Assembly (NCBI GenBank): GCA_020064725.1
Contig: JAGTWJ010000019.1
Location: 3,410,001 to 3,474,000 of the forward strand
Direction of reading: 5' to 3'
Length of the DNA: 64,000 nt
Origin: Drechslerella dactyloides
Lineage: Eukaryota; Ascomycota; Orbiliomycetes; Orbiliales; Orbiliaceae
Part shown: positions 45,050 through 58,400 of the stretch, piece after piece
Position numbering within the stretch: the first letter of the stretch is position 1
Layout: each line of letters starts with the position of its first letter
The notes under the pieces: generated by a model
Database searches by the model: none
Told to the model about the DNA's origin: nothing
What the model saw: only the letters and a program-made list of their open reading frames with translations
Translations under genes and position numbers: made by a program

Positions 45050-48000
45050 GGCGGTAAGATGCAGCGATGCGAAATCGTCGAGGATGAAAGACGGTTCGGC
45101 AGGCGAGGTTCGAGTTTGTAGAATGCTGTAGAACGAATGTTGTCTGCTCCGGCTATCTCTGGCAGCGGCGTGCAGCGGCCGCGGCGAGTGCCCCCATGTG
45201 AGATTGCGTAGACCTTGAATCTTGAACGCTGGATCGGTGGCCGCGGCGACAGCTATTTCGGGGCAGTAATAATATGCCATATGGTTTCCAGCCACACCGG
45301 ATGTGGGCGAGCGCTTCGTGTGGTATTATTACTTATGCAAGGTTTGCAGGCCTTCGCTGACAGGATTAGGAAATAATGTTAAGATGCAATCGTTGCAACG
45401 GCGACCTAAAATATGTTTCGTGTCGAGCCGAAGTGGTTGCTTGGAAAATATATATTTAAACTGGGAACGTGCGACTTTCTTTTGCGTAACCTTGCGGAGG
45501 TTGCATGGGATCAGGCCCTGTTCCTGGAAAATTATTACTGTAATCGCGGATTATAACAGGAGCCTATGCTGTAGATAATACGCGATGCGTTGAGCACCAA
45601 GTAGGTAAGTATCTACCGTTGTAAGCGGGAAGTGTCAGCCGTCAAGTCAACCTTAGTGCTATAAATATCGATATCGAACAATCCGCCGTTTTCCAGAACA
45701 TCGAGATGAATAATTGGAAAAACTTTCATGCAAAGGCGATACTTACGAAATGCAGCAAGACAAAGCGCACGATATGGGGTACGTAATAAAGAGAGGCGGC
45801 CTGATGACAATCAGCCAGACAGTCGAGATCGGGACGGAATCAACCTTATAAGGTCGACGGGAGAAGGACCGGCAGTGAATTTAAAACGGGAAGATTGCTT
45901 CGTATTGTTGCTCAGACGGCCATTTTGCAATGCATGGATTACGAGAGCCCCTGCAGCGTAACGCTCGGATAAGAGAGAGCAAAAAATAAGAAACGGGGAG
46001 GCGAAGAGGCAGGGCTTTGTGGAAATATAAGATCTTCTAGAAGTCGAGCGAGCCGCTGCAGGTTAGCTTCTGAACCCGGATTGACTACCAAGGGCCAGTC
46101 AGTGCAGCCTGCTGATGCGGTAGCAACGTTGACGTTGAGGCTAAGCGGTTAGCTGCTTGTAAGTGGTCGACTCCCTCGTCTCGTTCGGCGCACATGCGTT
46201 CAGAAGAGCTGACAGGCGATCCTGCGGCAACATGCAAGGGGCAAGTGGAGGATGCATGAACAAGGCTTGGGGGGGAAGAGAAAGGGTCGTCTTCAAATCC
46301 TGTGTGCATCTGGAGCGTATTATATTATAATACCAGGCGGGTGGGGATTATAGTTATACGGTTTCCTTGAATTTCGCATCCGGATAGGAACCGCGGCGAC
46401 GCCTGAAATAAGACCGCCCGTTAAGGTTGCTGCAGCGTCGTGCATTTGACGAATCGACTGAGACTGACCACCCGGAGCCACGACCATGGCGTTGGGTAAG
46501 AGAGATCAGGATGGCCCAGGCGGGCAAAAGAGCACACACACCGCGAACCGACTTGACTTCAGCCGCACAAGCATTGCTGATCTCATGTGCTACGGGGCCT
46601 GGGTTAGCCGACACCCTATCGTCGTGGATTTGTGTTCAGTTGCTCGATCTGAGGTTTTGCACCGGCCGTCGAGAGAACCGCAGCTGATGCGCTTCCGCGA
46701 TCATGCACGATACCCAGATAACTAGGCTGCCGATCGACCGATCGGGCGAGGCCGTAGAACCTTCCGTCGCGATGCGAAGTCTCCCACCCGGCCCGCCGTG
46801 AGCAGAAGATACGACTGGGCGGCGTGAACAGGTCGAGCTGAACGGGCAGTTGCGAGGACTCACGAGAGCCACAAGGCCCATCGAGCGGGCCCCGTCCCGG
46901 GGTGCAGGCGGCGTCCAATGGCCGTCGACCAGGCGCTGCCACGAGCCAGTGAATCAGCCAGCCACCACCAGACCAAGAATCCCGATCGAGCAGTGCTCGA
47001 CTCGTTTCTGTCTCGCCGCTCGACAGCGGCCTCCAGCGGAGAGCAACTGGAGCCGTCGACGTGAGGATCCAGCGGTCCCTTTTCGTCCAAGTTACCCTCG
47101 TCCGCCGCTGCCCATTTTGCTCCATTCTGCAATTCATTCAAATTTTCGCTTGCATGAGATTTCCCGTTCGGGCGGTCAAAGCCCGGCTACACCGTCGCTA
47201 ACACGCTTTCGGTGTGGCTGTACTCAGCGAGGGACAGCACCGGACTGTAAGGCCGCCGTCTGTCTGTTCTCTGTGCCTGCAGAACGTCGAGGGGTACGAT
47301 GCATGCAGCATGCAGACGGGTCACGTAATGTACCTGTCGAGATGCATACGCCGGGCTCGATCCCAAGGACGTCGTCGTGACGGATCAGGAAGCTGGGGAT
47401 GCTGCGGGCGCCACTTGGATAATATCATGGGCGCTGCGGGTCCGGCGATAAGTTGTATTTGTCGTGAGCTAGCTAGCCAGACCCCATTAGCCACGTCGAC
47501 CGGTGATGGCGCTTCTTCAGCATGTGGAGGGCCGCACGAATCCGGATATCAGGCGATTGCCCTGTCGACGGCGTCCAGGGTGAAAGAAAACCGGGTAGCT
47601 GAAGCCTATGGAGCTCGCGTACGGCGACATCTGGTTCGTCCGTCTGCTTGAGCCTGTGCGGCATTGCATTGTCCGTAGGCGGGTGGGCCTTGTTTTTTTG
47701 CAACCGCCTTGCGTGCGTCGGAGCTGTGCGATTTCGATCCCCTGCCAAGCGACAAGTTATATGTGACGGAAATGGGCGGTTCGACGCCAGTTGATGTCAT
47801 GATAGTATGCATGGTGAAAGCAGTTGGTGATGTTGGACATCTACAGTCATGATGGTCCCCGCTGCAGTTATAATTAAACTACCCGGTTGCTGCACGCATG
47901 CTCAGCCGACCGCTCATGCACGTATGTGGGCTGCCGCAATTCGAAACTCATCTGCGTAAAACTGCAACAGACGTTGAATTCCAGCCATCTACGTGTCTAC

Positions 48001-48649
48001 AATCCAAGTATACAGACCCCGTAGATAGGAATACCATCCTCCAATTCCGCGGCCACATCTCCCGGGTATACGCTCACGCTAAATAACGAACAACAGCACC
48101 AATGTGATATATTATCCCGTCTGAACTCAAGTTGAACACTGATTTGGAATCAGCTGTATCGCCGAGACCCAGCAAACATAGTCCCAATACGCCGTCTAGT
48201 CTCCAAGCTTTGCATACAGCCAGCCGCACCCCGCCTCCACCACCAGTGTACAGTGGGGTCGGCTATCTGTATATCGAAATTACCTACATCTTGATCTCCA
48301 GCTTCCCGCTTTAGGCTTCATTCGGCGAAGGCACATGCTGGCCTTTACTTTACTTTACTTTAATTTGCTCTTTGCTCTCTGTATCGCACAGACGGGCGGG
48401 CGGCCAGCCGCTCCGTGGCACGTTGAGCGACATTTTTTGCCAACCGTGCACTCGCGCACTTGCTCACTTAGGCGAGACAGCGGGAAGGGGAGGCTTGTGC
48501 TTTTTGGGCATAACTATCCGTACCGTCCATCAATTACCATATTATACGGTGCTAATATACATTTGAATATCGTAACCCGCACGCCGTACACCTGTCCGCG
48601 AGGGAGACAAGTCACACACATGTGTATCGTACAAGCTATAGTGTAGATT
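45050..48649. other. Intergenic region between F-box gene and DUS3
   Basis: 3.6 kb with no supported gene. A GC-rich block at about 46400-47700 is open in several overlapping frames on both strands (up to 176 codons), but none has a domain or a plausible intron chain. A TTTAC microsatellite lies at 48342-48362. Confidence 0.5.
48342..48362. repeat. TTTAC microsatellite
   Basis: About four tandem copies of CTTTA/TTTAC. Confidence 0.7.
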
Positions 48650-50904
48650 TCACCCCTCCGCGTCGATACCGTCGTAGGAATTGCTCTATCGAACAAGTTA
48701 GCCGCATCGTTCCGAAAACCAAGCGGATGGGTAGCTAGGACATCCACAACATACCTTATGTTTCGGCACGAACTTGAAATCGTCGCTCGCCTTCCCCAGA
48801 AACATTTCACTGATCTTAATCCAATCCCTGTAATTGTCGCTCGCCAGTAGCGTCTCCAGCTCGTTCCGGCCCCGGAACCGCGGCGGCCGGTCCTGGATGC
48901 GCGGCGGCAGCACCTCCAGCAGTCCAACGGGGACGTACCGGTGCGTGAAGCTCAAATACTCGCACAGGAACCGGCGCGTGTTGTTCACGCCCATCTCGTC
49001 GCTGCCCCAGCAGTCCAACCCGTACTTGACGTATTGCTCAACGTACGCGAGGCGCTCCGTCGCCGTCTTGTCGAGGTACTGCCGCGCGTGGATTTCTTCA
49101 AACACCCACGGCTTGATGAGCGCGCCGCGGGCCAGCATGACGGTGTCGACGTGGCAGTCGTCGACGGCGTGGTAGTAGTCTTCGTAGGAGAAGCAGTCGC
49201 CGTTGCCGATGAAGAACGGGACGAGGCGGCGCGGGTCGGATTGGTCCTTGTCGTCGGCGGCGGTGTCCTGCGCGGTGAGCTTGTCTTGCTTCAGGCGGCT
49301 GATGAGCGCGGAGCATTCGGCGATGTAGGACCAGTTCGCCTCGCGGGTGTACCGCTGCTGGCGGGAGCGGCCGTGCAGGGTGATGGCTGCGACGTCGCCT
49401 TCGTCGATGAGGCGGCGGATGAGCTTTTGCGCGGTGGGGTATTTGTCCGAGCAGCCCGTGCGGATCTTGACGGTGATGGGGATTTCGCCGCTGACGTAGT
49501 TCATGCCGCGCATCATCTTGCTGAGCTTTGATTGCTGCTCGAGGAGCGCGGCGCCCCCGCCGGAGCGGTAGACGAGGTCGATCGGGCAGCCCGAGTTCAT
49601 GTCGATGAGGTGCAGGGAAGGGCAGTAGGTGGCAAGAACCTCGGTGGCTTTGAGCGCCTCCCAGGGCTTTTTCGCGGAGATTTGGGCGCCGAAGTTCTGT
49701 TCGGAGTTGTGGGCGCGGATGAGAGCCCACTCGCTCTTCTCGCCTTTGATCAGCGGGATGGACATTGCCATCTCGGAGTAGGTGACCGCGGCGCCGAGGG
49801 CGGTGCATAGCCGGCGGAAGGGCAGGTTGCCCGTGGTTGTGAGGGGTGCGAGCAGCGGCGTGCTCGCGGAGATGTGCAGCTGCCGTTTCTCGGACGGCTT
49901 GAACGGCGTCTCCTTGTATGCGGCGTTACTATCTCGTCGCTCTTCGCCATCCTCGGTCGACTGCCCCTTCTGCGGCTTGTCGCCGGAGGTGTCGTCAAGG
50001 TACTTTAGGAACGAATCGCTCTTTTGGTAATCGAACTTCCTGTGCATGAGCAGCTTCTTGACCTCCGGGCCGACTTCGTTCTTCGACACGTTCGTCGTCC
50101 CGTCACCGGCGGCGTAATTGGCATACTTTTCCTCGTCGACGACGAGCTGCAACTCCGTTCTCGGCCCCTCCGCCGCCGCCGCCGCCGCGGGGCCTTCCAG
50201 CGGCGCGTCCACCTCACGCATGTGCGACTTGACCCACTTGCACTTCCAACCAGCCGGACACCTCCCCCGCTCCGCCCATATTGGACAAGGCCCGTCGTTC
50301 ATGTTCTCCCTCAGCTTGAGGTATTCTCTGATGTCATGGTTCTCGCGGCACTTTTCCCCAAAGCTGCAGCTGTCCTTCGAGAACTCGTCCACGAGGGCGC
50401 GCGAGCGACACAGGCCGGCGTACTCGCCGTACTTGCCGAAGCGGCGCGCCTTGTTCTGCCCTGTCCGGGCCTGCTTTTCGGCCTTGGACAGCTTACGGCC
50501 GCCGGCGTGCGCGTCTGCGGTCTGTGGCGACGGTCTCGCCTCTGCGGCATCGTCATCCGGAGCTGGAGCCAACGGCTGTGCTGCGCCGGGCTGGATCAGA
50601 TATCTAACGAATGGAAAAGTTGATCAGCCGGGTGTCCCATCTCATCCCATCGCGTGAATCACTCGGTTCGCCGTGACGTATGTGCGTACTCTGCTTTGAT
50701 GGGCGCGATGCCCTTGCGCCTCTCGTCCTGCTCGGTCCTGATCTTCTTAGGAGCTGGGCCTTCGTCGGACATCGAGCCGTTGGCGGTAGATGACGTCGCT
50801 GGCGCGCCCTTTGAAGGTTGGTCGACAGCTGGAGATGCAGGCCGCTTGGTGGAAGGTTCCTCGGCGGACCCACCACTAGCGGGCGGAGCGGCCGTCGGAT
50901 CCAT
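48650..50904 (-). CDS. DUS3: tRNA-dihydrouridine(47) synthase [NAD(P)+] (DUS3)
   Basis: Exons in transcript order 50904-50690, 50603-48755 and 48685-48650 give 699 aa. The flavoenzyme reduces U47 in the variable loop of cytoplasmic tRNAs. After a disordered Pro/Ala N-terminus come two CCCH zinc fingers (Cys137, Cys151, Cys157, His161; Cys178, Cys187, Cys193, His199), characteristic of Dus3. The FMN-binding TIM barrel follows (STPLLAPLTTTGNLPFRRLC, then the catalytic Cys411 in MNSGCPIDLVY, VKIRTG, ITLHGRSRQQRYT, FFIGNGDCFSYED, and VMLARGALIKPWVF). The last exon is only 36 bp and supplies the conserved end SNSYDGIDAEG. Without it the frame would run into unrelated sequence. The start at 50904 is the first ATG; the frame is open a little further upstream. 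Confidence 0.95.
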
Positions 50905-51050
50905 TGGAGAGATGCCGGAGACAGGGTTCGAGGTGGGAGTGGTAGCTGTAACGGTAGGCAACTGCAGGCGATGCCGACGTCGTGACGTTGGTGTGGAATT
51001 TTAGAGTTGCGAAAATGCTTGTGTGACGGTTAACGAGCCACAGCCGACGC

Positions 51051-51094
51051 GCTGCGCCACAACACGCGTGGGTGGGACGTGGCTGTGGCGCAGC
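51051..51094. repeat. 11-bp perfect inverted repeat around an MCB box, upstream of DUS3
   Basis: GCTGCGCCACA (51051-51061) pairs with TGTGGCGCAGC (51084-51094). The 22-nt loop contains ACGCGT (51064-51069). It lies about 150 bp upstream of the DUS3 ATG, so it could act as a hairpin or paired protein-binding site. Role unknown. Confidence 0.45.
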
Positions 51095-54000
51095 TGCCTA
51101 TTTCCCTCGCTCGTGCAACGCATTCTTTTATTTTATTTTATGAGCGGGAACGTGGCTGTTGCGCAACGCTGGCTGACCGTGGCGGACTTAAAAGGGACCT
51201 TGCTACTGACCTGCCCTTGGCGATGCATGATGGCGTCTTTGATGTCGAGGGTTTACCGGGTTGAGCAAATGGATGGAGAAAGGGTCTTTTAATCTTTCGC
51301 GCAGGTAAATTTGATAGCCCGGACTTTGGCGGGCGAGACTCCCTCCGCACTGCATGCTGCGCTGCTAACGTACTGCTCGATTTTGATTCGATCGAAGGCA
51401 TCGCTGCCTGACCCTTGCCACCGACGGTCCCCGTGACGTCTCGGTGCTGCGCTGGCATCCCGAATTCCTGCTGCCTCCAAGATAGGCCAAGATAGGGCAA
51501 TACAAGTACAGACATAATCATACGGGATGCACTGGATCTGGCTGCTGCTGTGGAGAAAGCTCGAAGGAGGACCTGTCGCTCCTGCCCTTGCGACGATTGC
51601 AATTGCAATCTGGTTCCGAACGTCCATAACAGGAGTCGTGCATTGCATTGGAGATTCCGTCCCTGCCGTGTCGAAGCAGCGGCGCTCGCAGGTGGGAATT
51701 GTCAGAAGATTGCAATATCATATGCAATGCCGGGCCCTGGACGCGGACGAGGGAGATCATGTCGCTGAAGAGAGAGAGCGGAGCGGAGCCTTGGTTGAAA
51801 CGCAAAAGTACCCTGTGCATGCCGGTTCTCTGGTCTCTCCTTTTTTCTTTCTGTCTTTGGCACAGTGCAGTTACGCTGATATTGCCTGGTATCGCCAGAT
51901 GCTGGCATCATGCTGGTTCGCGCGCTGGTGGACATGACATAAAGGGCGAAAAATGCAATAACACGAGGAACCCCACTCACGAATTAACCTTTGCAGGCTC
52001 CACTGCAGAGATGCTAACATAAGATCAACAAGTATACTATCGCAGGAATGAAGACACCAACGGCCAACAGGCGCGGTAGACGGGCGGAGAGGTATGTAAA
52101 TAGGCGTGACGAGTGAAAATGCCGCCGTCTCTGCCAACCGGCGGCAGCAGAATCATGCATCGATCGATCGAGCGACGCGCGACCGCAGCGCGTTATATAT
52201 TATATCATCATGATCGCAAAGATCTAGCCATCCGCCCCATCAGGAAGGTTGTATTCCTGTCGTCCCGTGTGCGAACCAGGCAGAACGAACGCTCCCGCTC
52301 GCGGTCGCAAAAATTTTAAATTTGAGGCTCGCGCGATGCAGCCTGATCCCGGCTGGGATGGGATGGGGTGCCACCCCCAGCTGCCTGCACCGCTCCGAAA
52401 CGTGCCAACACATCTCTCCCACACCACCTTTTCCCGGCCAGATAATGTTTACTTGGTACGGCCGTGACATTTGGAGACGTTGCCAGTAGATGAGATGTGA
52501 TGCGTGGTCGATTGTACCTGTGCGGGCAGGATGCGCGAGAGGGGTACACTATGTACCGCTGTGCATACCGGCGTGATTACGGATGGGAGAAATCTACAGA
52601 TTGCATATATGTGTCCCCCTCCTCCTCCTCCAGCCGGTGGGTTGCAGCCTGGTATGCAGATTCTCCCGTGGGTGCAAATTGGTGAATTGCATATATGTAT
52701 ATGCGGTGGAAGTGCAGTGGACTGTACATACATACATTATACATACAGACTGCAGACATACAGAGATACATTTCTCGCTACGGCTTCATATGCGTGCTCC
52801 AAGGGGGTGGAGGGATAACCATCATCTTACCCAGCATGCTTTGCAAGCCTTGTCCTTTTGTAACAGAGGCGTGCCGTGGATAGCGGTGTGTATTATGTAG
52901 TACCTGTTGCAAGCAGGTGGACCGGGCTTGGAGGCGATGTACATATTTGTACATTTTGCATAGCTGTATACATGGGATCAACTAGCAGCAAGTGAGAAGT
53001 AGTCATCTTATATTATCGGATACTATATGCACGGCATTGCAGAGCAGAGCGAAAGGGCTGAAATTGTGCATCTGCTGCGCTGTCAACCCACATCGACCGC
53101 ATGCGATCTGATATCCCTAGCGGAATTTTTTTTTCTTCTCTCTTCTCTCTTCTATCGGTCTATCATCTCACCTTCATCGCATCTGTCTATCGGCATCGGC
53201 ATCGAATCGTCGCTATCGGTCATCCGTCACTCGCGGCTTTCGCTGCTGCTGCGATCTTATCGCCCTCGTCCTGTCGCGAAACCCGTTCCTGATATCGCTT
53301 CCTCCGACACCGTACAGCTAGCCTGGCCTGGCCGTTTCGATATCGCGCACCATCGTCATTCCTGGTGCATATATTGCCTCATCGTCGCCTCCGTCCCCAT
53401 CGGACAGAAACAAGCGCACGCACACGATAAGCCGGCCAACCGCAGGTCAACCCGGGCGTCAACTTTTTTTGTTATTATTGATTTCGAGACTTTAAACTTT
53501 TCGGTAGGTGGGTTATTTTTTTGTTATTGGCATTTCGTTCCTTTTTTGTTTGAATATTATTGCCGAACGGGGCCTGCTCCTTGCTGCTGTCACACGGTGC
53601 AGCGTCTCGTCACAGCGGATCCAACCAGATTCCCGCATTAGCCAGCGGGTTCCTGGGGGGCTGCCCAGAAAATTACATCAGCAGGTCACAAATGGTGGCT
53701 TGCTGTCAATTAAAATTGCATCGAGGGGGGAGAAAACACGCCTTGACGCTTTGTTTCGGCGGACCGTGTTTGCCCTTGCCGTCGAGATTTGCACACACAC
53801 AGACCGTCCCAGGCAGTGTGTGCATATACTGGAAACGGCGTATGTATACACGGGTTTTCTCTCGGCTGCAGCGGCCGTGGCAATTGTCCTTTGATGAATT
53901 GTGTTCTCCATCTGTCGACAGTCGGGGCGGAGGGGAGGGAGCCCAAAAAGGAGGGCCTGGAGTGCCAGTGCTAAACCCATCTGGACGGTTGCCTCCGTAT

Positions 54001-54644
54001 TACCCGCATGAATCTTCGGGCTGTTGTTCCCGTAACGGCTGCTCGTGGCGACCACTTGCTGTCAACTTGTCAGTCAGTTGGGAATCGTCAGATATTACCG
54101 CTAGGACAATTATCATTGCTGCTGCTAGCTTGTATGAGGAGCGGCATTATTATTATTATTGCTTACCCGTGTTAATTGCAATATCAAAGCTGTTGGTTGA
54201 TACTGCCACCGCTCCACATGGCACAGCGGCGGTGATTATCGAAGAAGGTCCCGTCCGGTGCATATTGTTTTTTTTTCCGTCGGATCAGATCATATCGCAG
54301 TTGGCAGCGTTCGGGGCAGCGGCGGGTAAGCGCACAACGTCGCCTACCCGCTCTTGCTGGTCACCAGCCTGTCCGCTGCGTGCTTGCAGCCCGTCGTGCT
54401 TGCCTGCCTGCTTGCCTGCCGTGCCTGCGATCTGGTCTGTCGGTTGGTTGGTTGGCTCGTTGGCCGGTCCGCCAGTCTGGTGTCTCGGGTGCGTATCGAG
54501 AGATCTAGAGTGCTATCATCACCATCACCGGAAGAAGAGGTGTCGTCGGGCAGCCGTGATCGATAGCCAGCCAATCTTGCAGCAGGCCCGCCGAACAGCG
54601 CAGCCGCAGCAGCCCGCCCCGTTCTGCGGCCCTCTTCGACCCCC

Positions 54645-54755
54645 ATCATCATCCCTCGACTCCCACTCCTCCACCATCATCATCACCATCTCCATCATCG
54701 TCCCCAGCTTCATCATCATATCATCATCACCACCACCACCACCACTACGGTTCGA
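54645..54755. repeat. CAT/CAC/CTC trinucleotide tract
   Basis: Dense CATCAT, CACCAC and CTCC units, including five CCA/CAC units in a row near the right end, upstream of the kinase gene. Confidence 0.7.
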
Positions 54756-55457
54756 GATTGCGAGACTGTCTTGTCTCACCGGCTCGCCCGCCCGTTGCAG
54801 AACCGGCTGGTCCAACTGCGAGCTAACTGACGAACCCCGTCGCGAATTGACAGCCCGGCCCAGCCAGCAAGCAGCCAGAGCCACCCGCCGTTTCTGGCCC
54901 AACAACACACGCCGGCCTCATTCGCCCTCGCCCGTCCTCGCTGGCCGGCTGGCTGCTCCCCCTCCACAACAACCGCCTCGCCCACACCACACACCACCAC
55001 CAAAACACCGCCAGGCAACATTATCATCCCGATCTTGTTATTCGCCCCGACCTCCCTCCAGCGAGAGAGAGTGTGTGTGTGTGCCATAATCCCGCTCGTC
55101 GACCGCCTCCCCCACCTCCTCCTCAAGACTTCATTCTCTCCCGCCTGCCGGGCCACATGGACAGCATGCTCTAGGCCCACGAGTGTCTTTCCTCGCCCTC
55201 GCCTCGCTCGCACGTTCTCAAACGTTTCGACCGCTCGTCTACCCCTTTTTCCACACGCGATTCCCACGACTCTCGCACCCCGGGTCGTCGCGAAACCCAA
55301 TCCGACGCCTCCCCCCAATTGCTCACCCGCCCTCCCGTCGATATTCCGCCACGTATCGCGATCCCGACCATCCGAACGTTCGATAAATCCAACCAAGACA
55401 AAATAAAACACACACTCTCTCACTCTCTCTATCCGCCCACCCCTATCCCCCAAAATC

Positions 55458-58400
55458 ATGTCGGCGGCGGCGACATATCTCCAGCCGGCAATGTCACAAC
55501 CGACTCCCGCTTCCTCATCCAGACGGCCTGCCCACCGGCCGACCACCTATTCGGGCTCCGGCAACTACACGTCCTCGGCACCCCAAGCCGGGTCGACCAC
55601 CAGTTATCACCACCAGTCGCCCATCCCTCCACCCCCTCGAACCAGTTCCAACAAGCATTCGGCCCACGCCAGTGCTGCCCTCCAAGCCGTGTCCGTAACC
55701 GCAAACTCGTCCTCCAAAAGTGGTAAGAATCCGGTCAGCGAACGGGTCAGCAGTAAGGGTGCCACCCGTCGAGACGGAGAGAAGAGAGCCGCGTCCACAA
55801 ATGGCCCTGCCGGATCTTCGTCGAAATCGGAGGGGACGGTCCCCGTACGTGCCGAAAGTAGCCGGGAACCGTCCAGAAGACGCCAGGAACAACATGAAGG
55901 ACACAGCAACGGTTCCGCCACGGCGCCGCCTCCGCAAACTAGACAGGAGCGGATAGATGCTGCCCGTGGCGAACGAGAAGGCGGTTCCTCCGGGAGAAAA
56001 GAGACGCGCTTCGGCAACTATCTTCTGGGCAGGACCCTCGGAGAAGGCGAGTTTGGTAAAGTCAAACTCGGCTGGAGGAAGGACGGAGGCGTTCAGGTAG
56101 GCGTGAGACTTGCCGCACTCACCTCGATCTAAAATATCATTCCTCTAATTGTCTTTGACAAACAGGTCGCTATAAAACTCATCAGACGCGATACCTTGGC
56201 CCCGCATCCCAACCGTCTGTCCAAGATATACCGCGAAATCTCGATCCTACGCACATTATCGCATCCTAATATCGTGAAACTCTTCGAAATGATCGAAAAC
56301 GAACGACATATCGGCATCATATTGGAATACGCCTCCGGAGGAGAGCTCTTCGACTACATTCTCACCCACCGATACCTGAAAGACCCGCCGGCCTGCAGGC
56401 TGTTCGCGCAACTGGTCTCCGGGGTTGGTTATCTGCACAAGATGGGAATAGTTCACCGAGATCTCAAACTCGAAAATTTACTCCTTGATCGAAACCGGAA
56501 CATCATTATCACCGATTTTGGATTCGCCAATGTCTTCGACCCCCTGGACGACATTAGCGAGTACGAAGACCGATTGGACGACCCGAACGTCCTCAAAGAA
56601 CTCGAAAGAGGCGTAGGCGAGGACGGACGCGGACGAAGAGGTGACTTGATGGCGACCAGCTGCGGAAGCCCTTGTTACGCTGCCCCTGAATTGGTTGTCA
56701 GCGACGGTGTTTACACAGGCCGGAAAGTCGATGTGTGGAGTTGCGGTGTTATCTTGGTACGCATTCGAACGACGCCTCCCCCTGTAGGGATGGGATGTTT
56801 TTCTTTGTTTGAGGCTAACGATTTCGTTGTGTGCAGTACGCAATGCTGGCGGGGTATCTTCCGTTCGATGACGACCCGGCCAATCCCGAGGGCGACAACA
56901 TCAATCTGCTGTACAAGTACATCGTGTCAACCCCACTAACCTTCCCTGAATATGTTACACCACATGCCAGAGATCTGTTGAGGCGGATACTGGTGCCGGA
57001 TCCGCGGAAGCGTGCAGATCTGTTCGAAGTGGCTCGGCACAGTTGGCTGAGCCCATTCGCGAACGTCGTCGGTCTGATCACGAGCTCTACGACCACGACC
57101 CAGGATATCATGACGACGACCGTCACCAGTGGTATGTTTGCTTTGCGGTTTTCCTGAAAGAAGTAGATAGATGCGCAGCAAAAAAACAAATTGAACCGGG
57201 CAACCCTTGACAAGAAACGTTTATTGCCCCCCCACCCATGTCTCCGGGCTAATGCATATGTGGATCGGGTAGAAGCACAAGAACAACCGGTTCTGACAAG
57301 ATCGGCATCCGTTCGCGAACCATCGACAACAACCCACGTCCACGCCTCCCCGCAGAGCAATCGGAATCCTGATCATTCCCCGACATACAAGGCATCCGGT
57401 GACACGAAGCGGAACACGGTGCAGGTCGAATATGTGCAACCGAAGACGCAAACAAAGCGCGAGCGGCAGTCGGAGTCCAGAGACCATGAGAAGGCGTCCT
57501 CGTCAAAGAAAGAACGAACGCATTCGCATTCGCATTCGCATTCGCATGCTCATCATGACTCGACAGCCTCCAGTTCCAGGTCCAAAGGTAAAGAACGGGA
57601 ACGGGAACCGGACCAAACATCGCAACCTTCCACATCGACCGCGACTGCTAGCAAGCTGCCTGTTGCGGAAGACCACCGCGCGGTGCATAAATCGTCGACT
57701 TCAGGAGTTCCTCGGACGCAGGCTGTCGGCTCGGATACCGGCAAACTGCCAAATAAGCATCACCCTAGAGCCACAAGCTACCAAGGGACGAGCACCAGCG
57801 CGTCGGCGGCACCGACAGTAACCAAAATTACCGTTGGCGTGCCGGTCGTTGAGACCCATACTGTCGCGACAGCCACTCAAACCGAGCCTGCAACGGAGAC
57901 CCGGGACCCGGCAACGGCGGGCTCCTCGTCGTCCAGCGCCGCACTACCGGCGCCGCAAGCCGTCGGCACCGGCCACAACAGACCGACGACGTCTGAGACC
58001 GCGGGATCTGGAGTTTCTCGGTCACAGTCGGTTCGACAGACGTCATACACTGGATCGAAGAATGGTGGATCTAGCGGCATTCCGCAACCGGTGGCTACGC
58101 AGAGCAAGATTCCCCAGCCGACTCAGAAGAAGCCGTACACGATCTCGAATCCCATACCCCAGGATCCGGATTCCATCACCATGAACTTGTCGAGTTATGC
58201 CCCTGCTGCCAACCCGCGCGACTCGAATCCCGAGGCGCCATCGTCGTCTAAGGGACACAAGAGGGCGAACACCGTCGGTGGCCCGAGCGCCGGGGTCAAG
58301 ATCTTTGATCGAGTGTTTGGTGAGAAGGCGGCCCAATCGGGTCAGCAAACTCAGCCCGCTGCAGCTGCAACAGCCGTAGTCCAACCGCGGCCGTCGCTGG

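Larger units (their letters stand above)
50905..55457. other. Long divergent intergenic region between DUS3 and the Kin4-type kinase
   Basis: 4.5 kb rich in simple sequence. It holds an 11-bp inverted repeat with an ACGCGT box near DUS3 (51051-51094), TACA/TATG-type repeats at about 52600-52770, pyrimidine tracts near 53125-53165, GCCT/TTGG runs at about 54395-54475 and a CAT/CAC tract at about 54645-54755. A 509-codon plus-strand frame (53560-55089) begins at a non-ATG codon and is low-complexity. The last 300-400 bases are probably kinase leader. Confidence 0.55.

Noticed and set aside
46400..47700. Overlapping GC-rich frames on both strands (up to 176 codons)
   Set aside because: No conserved motif, no intron chain, Arg/Pro-rich in every frame, typical of random GC-rich DNA.
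48941..50657. Several plus-strand frames of 100-200 codons opposite DUS3
   Set aside because: DUS3 is certain from zinc fingers, catalytic motif and C-terminal exon; the opposite frames are GC-driven.
53560..55089. 509-codon plus-strand open frame upstream of the kinase
   Set aside because: It begins at a non-ATG codon, consists of low-complexity and microsatellite-derived residues and has no domain. More likely leader or intergenic sequence.
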